DNA from: Selenomonadaceae bacterium | GTDB taxonomy: Bacteria; Bacillota; Negativicutes; Selenomonadales; Selenomonadaceae | Reading direction: 5' to 3' | DNA length: 5,697 nucleotides | NCBI GenBank assembly: GCA_017529085.1 | Contig: JAFXOC010000399.1 | Span: forward strand, 1-5,697 | In this document: positions 1-5,162 of the stretch, in pieces | Layout of the letters: the number at the start of each line of letters is the position of its first letter | Numbering within the stretch: position 1 is the stretch's first letter | Position numbers and translations under genes: made by a program | The notes under the pieces: generated by a model | Seen by the model: only the letters and a program-made list of their open reading frames with translations | What the model was told of the DNA's origin: nothing | Database searches by the model: none

Positions 1-522
1 CTTTGCCGCGTCAAACTTTGCAAGCACTTTTGCCGCTTGGCTCTCGTCCATTCGCTGCAAAATAGCGACAGTCAAATCGTTGTCTAAATTCTGCATTGCG
101 TCTGCCGCTTCTTGAGGTTTCATCTGTCCGTAAAGCCTCGCTAATTTAGACACACGCTTTTTTTCTGCGGCTTCCCTCTCGGCCGTCTGCTTTGCAAGTT
201 CTTCCTTGGTGAGCACGACTTTCTTCGGTTCCGGCGGTTTTTCCTTTTCTTTTTCTTTTTCCTGTTCTTTATCTTTATCCTTTTCTTCCGTTTCAGGCTT
301 CGTTTCTCCCTGCGGTTCCGTTTTTTCTTCGGTTTTTTCGGGTTTTACAAAATACTGACCTATAATCGGGTATTCGTACAAAGCGTATTTTTCGTTAAAT
401 TCTTGAGTGTCTATAAGTCCGTAATAAATTCCGAGAACAAAACTTCCCACTACAAGCGCAAACAAGAGAAATAAAAATATAAAAATCTTCAGGAACGTGC
501 GCTTTTTTTTCTTCTTCGCCAT
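1..522 (-). CDS. Membrane-anchored MgtE_N/MotE-family flagellar protein (YlxF-like), 3' end missing
   Basis: An open frame of 174 codons runs without a stop from ATG at 522 to the window edge, so the C-terminus is missing. The N-terminus is a positive cluster (MAKKKKKR), then one hydrophobic helix at about residues 9-36. A charged low-complexity linker follows (about 59-100, rich in Lys/Glu with KE repeats), then an amphipathic helical part (about 105-174) with LYGQMKPQEAADAM and ILQRMDESQAAKVLAKF. These short helical repeats resemble the MgtE N-terminal and FliG middle domains. Firmicute YlxF and Sinorhizobium MotE, a periplasmic chaperone for the motility protein MotC, share this layout. 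The family is usually found between fliJ and fliK, as here. Inferred role: an inner-membrane protein with an exported helical domain helping flagellar or stator assembly. The start is set by an in-frame TAA at 538-540 and a modest GGGTG ribosome site. Family confidence is good; exact function is not known. Confidence 0.8.
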   Translation of the reverse strand, partial: MAKKKKKRTFLKIFIFLFLLFALVVGSFVLGIYYGLIDTQEFNEKYALYEYPIIGQYFVKPEKTEEKTEPQGETKPETEEKDKDKEQEKEKEKEKPPEPKKVVLTKEELAKQTAEREAAEKKRVSKLARLYGQMKPQEAADAMQNLDNDLTVAILQRMDESQAAKVLAKFDAAK

Positions 523-576
523 CAAATCACCCGCAGATTACATTACGACAAAAATATAGTAAACAGTAATAATTTT

Positions 577-619
577 TGTGTCTGACTCCCTCACCCTTCG
601 GGCGGGGGAGTCAAACACA
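577..619 (-). repeat. GC-rich hairpin 1, intergenic
   Basis: Positions 577-590 pair with 606-619, and 594-596 pair with 600-602 around a 3-nt loop (GAA on the minus strand). Read as minus-strand RNA, the outer stem has 14 contiguous pairs with one G-U (582/614). The inner part has a C-G pair (592/604), a U-G wobble (593/603) and one A-C mismatch (591/605). Two of the three imperfections are wobble pairs only on the minus strand, which fits an RNA structure in the operon mRNA. The sequence after the stem on the minus strand begins ACAAAAAUUAUU and has no U-run, so this is not a standard intrinsic terminator. Confidence 0.75.
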
Positions 620-640
620 GCACAAGGATTTTTTTATTTA

Positions 641-729
641 GGGCATCTCTAAAAACTTATTTTCGATGACTCCCCGCCCCTTCGGGGCGGGGAGTCATCA
701 GAGAAATTCAGCGGTTTTTAGAGGTTGCC
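641..729. mobile_element. Possible 89-bp MITE-like element with terminal inverted repeats
   Basis: The left end GGGCATCTCTAAAAAC (641-656) and the reverse complement of the right end, GGCAACCTCTAAAAAC (729-714), agree at 13 of 16 positions, including an exact 10-bp CTCTAAAAAC core. Both ends are flanked by TTTA (637-640 and 730-733), which could be a 4-bp target duplication or a shorter TTA one. The unit encodes no protein and carries a strong hairpin at 665-699. Short non-coding units with terminal repeats and target duplications are typical of MITEs mobilised by a transposase elsewhere. The flanks are AT-rich, so the duplication could be chance. I cannot assign a transposon family. Confidence 0.5.
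665..699. repeat. Perfect 16-bp GC-rich hairpin 2 inside the MITE-like unit
   Basis: GATGACTCCCCGCCCC at 665-680 pairs perfectly with 684-699, leaving a 3-nt loop (TTC on plus, GAA on minus). The arm shares the GACTCCC/GGGAGTC ends and the TTC/GAA loop with hairpin 1, so the two look like members of one repeat family. No U-run follows on either strand, so a classic terminator is unlikely. A stem this stable could slow RNA polymerase, block 3' exonucleases or lower expression of the following gene. Confidence 0.8.
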
Positions 730-741
730 TTTACTATATTT

Positions 742-1404
742 TCAACGATAAATATCAAGAACGCTGTTTACATAATTCTGAGTTTCTGTATAAGGCGGAA
801 CTCCGTTATAGCTTCTCACCGCATTAGGTCCGGCATTGTACGCAGCCAGAGCTTTTTTCACATCCCCGCCGAAAGTATCTAACATCTGTCTTAGATATTT
901 TGCGCCGCCTTCAATGTTTTCCGCAACATTGTTGGGATTAACCCCCAAAGCGGCGGCAGTTTCAGGCATAAGCTGCATAACGCCTATAGCGCCCGCTTCC
1001 GAAATCGCGTCGGGATTTAACCCCGATTCCACTTCCGCTACCGCCTTAAGCAATCTTTGGTCGATATTATATTTTTTCGCCGCATCCTCCATAAAACTCT
1101 GCAAAGTGCCGCTTGCCGTGTTCTCATGCGCGCTTAAAATTCCTTTAGCCGTATTTTTCAACGTAGTTGCATCGTTTTTCAAACTTGCCTCGACGTTCTT
1201 CTTTGCCTCGGCAACGGTATCGCGAATAGCTCCCGGCACAGTTGCCACAGCTTCCGCCGTACCCTTTAATTTGTTCAATTCTTTCCTCAAAGTTCGGTCA
1301 AAATCCATCCCCGGAACATTCGGACCAAGCCCCATTCGCTCCTGAATCGCCGAAATACGTTCCTTCACATTTGCAATACTTGACATATCCACGGGATTTA
1401 TCAT
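742..1404 (-). CDS. Flagellar-operon soluble lytic transglycosylase (Slt-type, GH23 fold)
   Basis: A 220-aa protein predicted to cut the MurNAc-GlcNAc bond of peptidoglycan with formation of the 1,6-anhydro product. The catalytic domain is about residues 100-220. It shows AEVESGLNPDAIS with the probable catalytic Glu126, then GAIGVMQLMPETA (138-150), a YL segment near 170, ALAAYNAGPNAV (185-196) and PPYTETQNYVNSV near the end. Together these are the standard motifs of the SLT family. Residues 1-100 are a mostly charged helical or disordered region with no hydrophobic signal peptide. The start is firm: AGGAGGT lies 7 nt before ATG at 1404. The gene begins 11 nt after fliJ. By analogy with FlgJ and SltF it probably opens the wall for the rod. 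Without a signal peptide, export through the flagellar type III gate is a reasonable inference. Family call is very sure; export route is not. Confidence 0.93.
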   Translation of the reverse strand: MINPVDMSSIANVKERISAIQERMGLGPNVPGMDFDRTLRKELNKLKGTAEAVATVPGAIRDTVAEAKKNVEASLKNDATTLKNTAKGILSAHENTASGTLQSFMEDAAKKYNIDQRLLKAVAEVESGLNPDAISEAGAIGVMQLMPETAAALGVNPNNVAENIEGGAKYLRQMLDTFGGDVKKALAAYNAGPNAVRSYNGVPPYTETQNYVNSVLDIYR

Positions 1405-1410
1405 GGTTTA

Positions 1411-1417
1411 ACCTCCT
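1411..1417 (-). promoter_or_regulatory. Strong Shine-Dalgarno of the transglycosylase gene, overlapping the fliJ stop
   Basis: The minus strand reads TAGGAGGTTAAACCATG. The ribosome site AGGAGGT shares two bases with the fliJ stop TAG (1416-1418), and 7 nt separate AGGAGG from the ATG. This suggests efficient reinitiation or coupling after fliJ, and it fixes the transglycosylase start, hence the lack of a signal peptide. Confidence 0.85.
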
Positions 1418-1868
1418 AAGCGCGAGCGCGCATTACAAGTTGCGTACCCAACTCGTCCAACATCTTTTGCTCCTCTAAGAGCATTTCTTCCTTATATTCC
1501 TGCAACCGCTTTTCTTTCAGTTGCTCAATACTCTTTAAATAACTCATAACCTCCATCAGCTCTTTTAACCGCTTCTGCTTTTCGCCTTTCGACTGCAAAA
1601 TAATCTGCTGTTGCATTTCTATCTGCTCGCGTTTCCAAGCGAAAAAGCTGTTAAAGGTCATAAGCGCGCCAACGGTAACTTTTTTTCCTTCCTTAGAGAT
1701 ACTCTCGTAATCCCTCTGCCCCTTTTGCATTTCCTCAAGCAAAATTTGCAAATGCGCTTTCTGATCCTCAAGTTTTCTGGAACTCTCGGCAAACTTAACC
1801 TCCGCGTCCTCTTTCTTCATTCGCGTAACTTTCAAAAGCGTTTCCAACTGAAATTTAAACTTTTTCAT
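1416..1868 (-). CDS. fliJ: Flagellar export protein FliJ (stalk/chaperone escort)
   Basis: A 150-aa, almost entirely charged helical protein, close to the usual FliJ length of about 147. The start MKKFKFQLETLLKVTRMKKE matches the typical FliJ N-terminus (Phe-x-Phe-x-Leu-x-x-Leu-Leu). The rest is rich in Glu, Lys, Gln and Leu with heptad-like spacing, as expected for the long antiparallel coiled coil. In the known system FliJ sits in the centre of the FliI hexamer like the gamma subunit of F1, contacts FlhA and helps recycle export chaperones. It lies after fliI, as in most operons, but the gap is unusually wide (169 nt) and holds the purine/pyrimidine repeat. The start has only a weak ribosome site (CGAG about 9-12 nt before ATG), unlike the strong site of the next gene, so its translation may be limited. 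Confidence 0.92.
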   Translation of the reverse strand: MKKFKFQLETLLKVTRMKKEDAEVKFAESSRKLEDQKAHLQILLEEMQKGQRDYESISKEGKKVTVGALMTFNSFFAWKREQIEMQQQIILQSKGEKQKRLKELMEVMSYLKSIEQLKEKRLQEYKEEMLLEEQKMLDELGTQLVMRARA

Positions 1869-1897
1869 GGTTTTTTCTCGTTTAAAAATTAGTTTCT

Positions 1898-1953
1898 TTA
1901 CTTTCTTTCTTTTCTCTCTTTTTTGTAAAAAAGAGAGAAAAGAAAGAAAGTAA
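1898..1953. repeat. Perfect 27-bp inverted repeat of pyrimidine/purine arms in the fliI-fliJ gap
   Basis: Positions 1898-1924 are the exact reverse complement of 1927-1953, with only GT (1925-1926) between them. On the plus strand the left arm is TTA plus 24 pyrimidines (1901-1924), and the right arm is 24 purines (1927-1950) plus TAA. In the minus-strand mRNA this forms a long hairpin ending 29 nt before the fliJ start codon. No U-run follows on the mRNA, so it is not a typical terminator. Confidence 0.92.
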
Positions 1954-1977
1954 CAAAGAAAGAAAAGAGAGAAAAAA
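1927..1977. repeat. Perfect 23-nt purine mirror repeat (triplex/H-DNA candidate)
   Basis: Positions 1927-1949 read forward equal 1977-1955 read backward: A6, G-A-G-A-G, A4, G, A3, G, A3. The spacer is GTAAC (1950-1954). All 23 symmetric pairs match. Purine mirror symmetry of this kind is the known requirement for H-DNA. Here it shares its first arm with the inverted repeat at 1898-1953, giving three consecutive arms (Y-R-R on plus, Y-Y-R in the mRNA) that can stack into one folded-back triple helix. Confidence 0.88.
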
Positions 1978-2037
1978 CTTTAACAATTGGTTTTAATACG
2001 CCCTTTTAGCTCTTTCATTTCTCTATTTTTTTAAGCT

Positions 2038-3351
2038 TCAACCCGTTATCCCCAACAACTTTTTCTCTGTCGTATCGTAACTGTCAACTTCAAAAATATC
2101 CTGACACAAAAAATCGTTTATCGAGTCTATTTTTTCTATCGCCTCATCGATTTTTTTGCTCGAACCCTTTACATAAGCTCCTATATGAATAAGATCCTCA
2201 GCGTCTTTATACACCGCCATCAACGAACGCATTTGCTGCGCAGCCTTCAAATGCTCTTTTGTAACCACTTCGTTCATAACGCGGCTGACGCTCGGAAGTA
2301 TATCTATAGCGGGAAAATGATTTTGCGCCGCTATCGCCCTGGATAATACTATATGCCCGTCTAAGATGGAGCGCACTGCGTCCGCTATTGGCTCGTTCAT
2401 ATCGTCGCCGTCCACAAGCACCGTATATATTCCCGTGATAGAGCCATGTTCGCTTGTTCCGGCGCGTTCCAAAAGCCTTGGCAACAGAGCGAAAACAGAA
2501 GGCGTGTATCCTCTTGTTGCGGGAGGTTCACCGATAGTCAGCCCTACCTCGCGTTGCGCCATGGCAAAACGGGTGACGGAATCCATCATCAAAATAACTT
2601 TATGACCCTGATCCCTAAAATATTCGGCTATGGCTGTCGCCGTCATAGCCCCTTTTATACGAACAAGCGCCGGTTGATCGCTTGTTGCGACCACAACAAC
2701 AGCCCTCTTTAATCCTTCTTCGCCCAAATCTCTTTCAATAAAATCCCGCACCTCGCGACCGCGTTCGCCGATTAAGGCTATAACGCTAATGTCAGCTTCC
2801 GTATTTCTGGCAATCATGGAAAGAAGCGTAGATTTTCCCATGCCCGAACCCGCCATAATTCCGATACGCTGCCCGTCGCCCATCGTTATAAGTCCGTCTA
2901 TGGCGCGAACCCCGACGTAAAGGGATTCGTGTATTCTAGGACGCGTAAGAGGCGGCGGCGGCGGCGCTTGAAGCGGATATTCCTCATCGGACAAAATAGG
3001 ACCCTTATCGTCCATGGGGTTTCCCAAACCGTCAAGCACACGACCCAAAAGCATATCGCCGACCTTAACCTGCAACATCTTCTGCGCAGACACAACTTCG
3101 CAACCGGGTCCTATGCCCTGCATTTCGCCGACGGGCATAAGCATAACATAACCTTCTCTAAATCCCACTACTTCCGCGGGAACGGGAGGCACGCCAACCG
3201 TATGAGAATGTATGTAACAAAGTTCTCCAACGCTGACAACGGGACCTTTGGATTCAATAACAAGCCCAATAACCTGCGTCACCTTGCCCGTAAGTTTTAT
3301 CGAAATGCAGTTTTTAACGGCATCTTGAACCTTTTGAAGTTCGGCTATCAT
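2038..3351 (-). CDS. fliI: Flagellum-specific export ATPase FliI
   Basis: A 437-aa protein of normal length for FliI, the hexameric ATPase of the flagellar type III export apparatus, related to F1 beta. An N-terminal beta-barrel-like domain covers about 20-95. The P-loop AGSGMGKS is at 167-174 with Lys173. GERGREV (195-201) holds the likely catalytic Glu196. The Walker B strand VILMMD ends at Asp257. PSVFALLPRLLERAG (284-298) is typical of FliI/YscN ATPases, and PAIDILPSVSR (347-357) is the alpha/beta ATPase signature with the probable arginine finger. The C-terminal helical region (about 360-437) would contact FliJ and substrates. The ATG lies within ATGA, a 4-nt overlap with the fliH stop, suggesting translational coupling. 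Five consecutive prolines (130-134) sit where the family usually has a shorter Pro-rich turn. Identification is essentially certain. Confidence 0.98.
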   Translation of the reverse strand: MIAELQKVQDAVKNCISIKLTGKVTQVIGLVIESKGPVVSVGELCYIHSHTVGVPPVPAEVVGFREGYVMLMPVGEMQGIGPGCEVVSAQKMLQVKVGDMLLGRVLDGLGNPMDDKGPILSDEEYPLQAPPPPPLTRPRIHESLYVGVRAIDGLITMGDGQRIGIMAGSGMGKSTLLSMIARNTEADISVIALIGERGREVRDFIERDLGEEGLKRAVVVVATSDQPALVRIKGAMTATAIAEYFRDQGHKVILMMDSVTRFAMAQREVGLTIGEPPATRGYTPSVFALLPRLLERAGTSEHGSITGIYTVLVDGDDMNEPIADAVRSILDGHIVLSRAIAAQNHFPAIDILPSVSRVMNEVVTKEHLKAAQQMRSLMAVYKDAEDLIHIGAYVKGSSKKIDEAIEKIDSINDFLCQDIFEVDSYDTTEKKLLGITG

Positions 3352-4139
3352 CCCATCACTTCCCGCACGGCGTTTCGTATTAACTCAAGTTGTGTCGAAA
3401 GCCTTGCGTCCAAAGCTCCGCTTTCGGTTTCTATCAATGTGTCGCCCGGTTTTAAACTCTCGTCCGCAACTATTTCAAGAGATGCGTTGCCGCCGGTTAA
3501 AAGCGAACGAAATTCGTCCCTTGCCATTAAAACTAAATCGTAACTGTCAGGCGGAACATGAACGAATATCTCTTTTTGATCCTTTATACGAAGCAATGCT
3601 TCTCTTACGGCGGGAAGTACAACCTGCGGCACATCCAAAAAATGTTGAGGTATAATCTTCTCCGCAACATCAAGCACAATCTCCGCCATATCGTTTTCAG
3701 CCTTTTCCATATAATCAAGCGCCGCAGCTTTTGCGTCCGCCAAGGTTTTCATAGCCTTTTGATTAGCGTCGTTGATGACGTTTTGCATTTCGGCTTTCGC
3801 TTCTTCTTTGCCTTTTTTCCTTCCCTCAGCCAGACCTTCTTCGTAACCTTTTTTCCTGGACTCTTCTTTTAAAGCTTTTATCTCGGCTTTAGCGTCCTCC
3901 ATGATTTTGGTTTTTTCTTGCGCCGCTTCCTTTCTGGCTACTTCAAGAGCATTTTGAGCTTCCTCAGTCAGCCTGTCAAGTTCCGCTTCTCTCTTTTCGA
4001 TTTTAGCTAAAAACTCAGCTTCGCGTTCTTTAGTGAAAACTTCGTCTTCAGCGTCCTCGTCTTTTCCGTAATTATCCGGCTTAAAATCAACGACCGGAAC
4101 GCCGTCTTTCCACACGGGAACCCTGATGACCTTAGACAA
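3348..4139 (-). CDS. fliH: Flagellar assembly protein FliH (FliI regulator/stator)
   Basis: A 263-aa protein. FliH dimers bind the FliI N-terminus, hold the ATPase at the C-ring through FliN and restrain its hydrolysis; they resemble the b/delta stator of F-ATPase. The N-terminus SKVIR matches the usual FliH start and is followed by an acidic stretch (about 25-40). A long charged coiled-coil region covers about 35-155. It contains the FliH-typical run of glycines four residues apart (Gly98, 102, 106, 110; GYEEGLAEGRKKG). The C-terminal domain (about 150-263) ends with ETESGALDARLSTQLELI, like other FliH and YscL proteins. The probable start is TTG at 4139, overlapping fliG by 8 nt. There is no in-frame ATG or GTG nearby that keeps SKVIR, and a GGAGG site lies 11 nt upstream inside fliG. 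Confidence 0.93.
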   Translation of the reverse strand: MSKVIRVPVWKDGVPVVDFKPDNYGKDEDAEDEVFTKEREAEFLAKIEKREAELDRLTEEAQNALEVARKEAAQEKTKIMEDAKAEIKALKEESRKKGYEEGLAEGRKKGKEEAKAEMQNVINDANQKAMKTLADAKAAALDYMEKAENDMAEIVLDVAEKIIPQHFLDVPQVVLPAVREALLRIKDQKEIFVHVPPDSYDLVLMARDEFRSLLTGGNASLEIVADESLKPGDTLIETESGALDARLSTQLELIRNAVREVMG

Positions 4140-5160
4140 ACATCTCGTCCCCTCCCCCGCGGGCTACTACGATTTCGCCTTTTTCCTCAAGCGTACGAAT
4201 AACGCCCACTATCTTAACCTGCGCTTCTTCAACGTCTCTTATCTTAACGGGACCCATAAACTCAATTTCTTCACGAAGCATATCAGCCGCGCGTTTGGAC
4301 ATATTCTTATAAACCTTATCGGAAACCTCCTGCGGAGTAGCTTTTAACGCAAGAGAAAGATCCTTATTATCCACATCTCGAAGCACCCGCTGTATGGAGC
4401 GATCGTCAAGGTTGACGATATCTTCAAAGACGAACATACGACGCTTAATATCTTCGGCAAGTTCGGGATTATCCGCTTCCAAAGCTTCCATAATAGATTT
4501 TTCAGTAGTGCGGTCTACACGGTTTAACACTTCAACAACCGCCTCAACGCCGCCGGCTGTCGTAAAGTCCTGATTGACAAGTGTCGAGAGTTTTCTCTCA
4601 AGCACTCGTTCAATCTCTCGTATCATATCCGGCGAAGTTCTGTCCATTATAGCGATACGCCTTGCAACGTCCGCTTGGGTGTCGGTAGGCAGCGATCCCA
4701 AAACGGTCGCCGCCTGATCCGGCTCCAAATAAGCGATGATAAGCGCGATTGTCTGCGGATGCTCGTTTTGTATGAACGTAAGCAACTGACTTGGATCCGT
4801 CTTTCTGAGGAAATCGAAAGGACGCACCTGAAGGCTCGTAGTAAGGCGATTGATAATATCCATCGCCTTTTCCGCGCCCAAAGCTTTTTCCAAAACGTTT
4901 TGAGCGTACTCCAGACCGCCTGTCGAAATGTAGTCCTTCGCCATCGCCATCTGGTAAAATTCGCTTATAATCTCGGCTTTTTGCTCCGCGCTTACCTGTT
5001 TATGACTCGCTATTTCAAGTGTGATGCGCTCAATCTCGTCGTCATCCATGTGTTTAAAGAGTTTCGCCGAATATTCGGGACCAAGGGCGATAAATAATAT
5101 CGCCGCTTTTTCCTGATTACTGAGCTCGCCGTCATCATCGTCGTACATACTTCTAGCCAT
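4132..5160 (-). CDS. fliG: Flagellar motor switch protein FliG
   Basis: A 342-aa rotor protein of standard length; it links the MS ring (FliF) to FliM and carries the torque-generating surface facing the stator. The N-domain (about 10-100, QEKAAILFIALG) binds the FliF tail. The middle domain has the FliM-contact motif EHPQT at 133-137. The hinge MFVF is at 242-245. The C-terminal torque helix follows with the charged series DDRSIQRVLRDVD (252-264), and further charges in MSKRAADMLREE (287-298) correspond to the known electrostatic interface. The ATG at 5160 has GGAGG 10 nt upstream and lies 2 nt after the fliF stop. A TTG at 5184 inside fliF would add eight residues (MACGGRLV) unlike any FliG and was rejected. 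The last codons form a G-rich run that also serves as the fliH ribosome site. Confidence 0.98.
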   Translation of the reverse strand: MARSMYDDDDGELSNQEKAAILFIALGPEYSAKLFKHMDDDEIERITLEIASHKQVSAEQKAEIISEFYQMAMAKDYISTGGLEYAQNVLEKALGAEKAMDIINRLTTSLQVRPFDFLRKTDPSQLLTFIQNEHPQTIALIIAYLEPDQAATVLGSLPTDTQADVARRIAIMDRTSPDMIREIERVLERKLSTLVNQDFTTAGGVEAVVEVLNRVDRTTEKSIMEALEADNPELAEDIKRRMFVFEDIVNLDDRSIQRVLRDVDNKDLSLALKATPQEVSDKVYKNMSKRAADMLREEIEFMGPVKIRDVEEAQVKIVGVIRTLEEKGEIVVARGGGDEMFV

Positions 5161-5162
5161 AA

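Larger units (their letters stand above)
551..742. repeat. Outer 13-bp inverted repeat bracketing the intergenic hairpins
   Basis: AAAATATAGTAAA at 551-563 is the exact reverse complement of TTTACTATATTTT at 730-742. The two arms lie 166 nt apart and enclose both GC-rich hairpins and the MITE-like unit. The right arm overlaps the last base of the transglycosylase stop codon. Such AT-rich arms can match by chance, so a single composite element is an inference. Confidence 0.5.
1869..2037. other. fliI-fliJ intergenic spacer
   Basis: This 169-nt AT-rich spacer interrupts an otherwise tightly packed operon. Nearly half of it is the three-arm purine/pyrimidine element (1898-1977). The part next to fliI (1978-2037) has no clear promoter, terminator or RNA gene. 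It holds only a possible 12-codon reading frame on the minus strand (2018 to 1980). Confidence 0.8.

Noticed and set aside
523..576. Promoter for the ylxF-like gene (TATATT near 554 on the minus strand)
   Set aside because: There is no matching -35 box at the right distance, and AT-rich TATATT-like strings are expected here by chance.
577..699. Intrinsic terminators in the transglycosylase-ylxF gap
   Set aside because: Both stems are strong, but neither is followed directly by a U-run on either strand, so the canonical terminator signature is missing.
836..1345. Long plus-strand open frame (169 codons) opposite the transglycosylase gene
   Set aside because: It is a shadow of a well-supported gene on the other strand, with no recognisable domain and low-complexity composition reflecting the antisense codons.
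1980..2018. Possible 12-codon leader peptide (MKELKGRIKTNC) between fliI and fliJ on the minus strand
   Set aside because: It is very short, has no good ribosome site and no attenuator-like codon bias; a frame this short is expected by chance.
2929..3543. Plus-strand open frame of 204 codons across the fliI-fliH junction
   Set aside because: It lies antisense to two certain genes, starts with an Arg run that is simply the complement of the FliI proline codons, and resembles no family.
4675..5097. Plus-strand open frame of 140 codons inside fliG
   Set aside because: Antisense to conserved FliG sequence with no domain or ribosome site that I can recognise.
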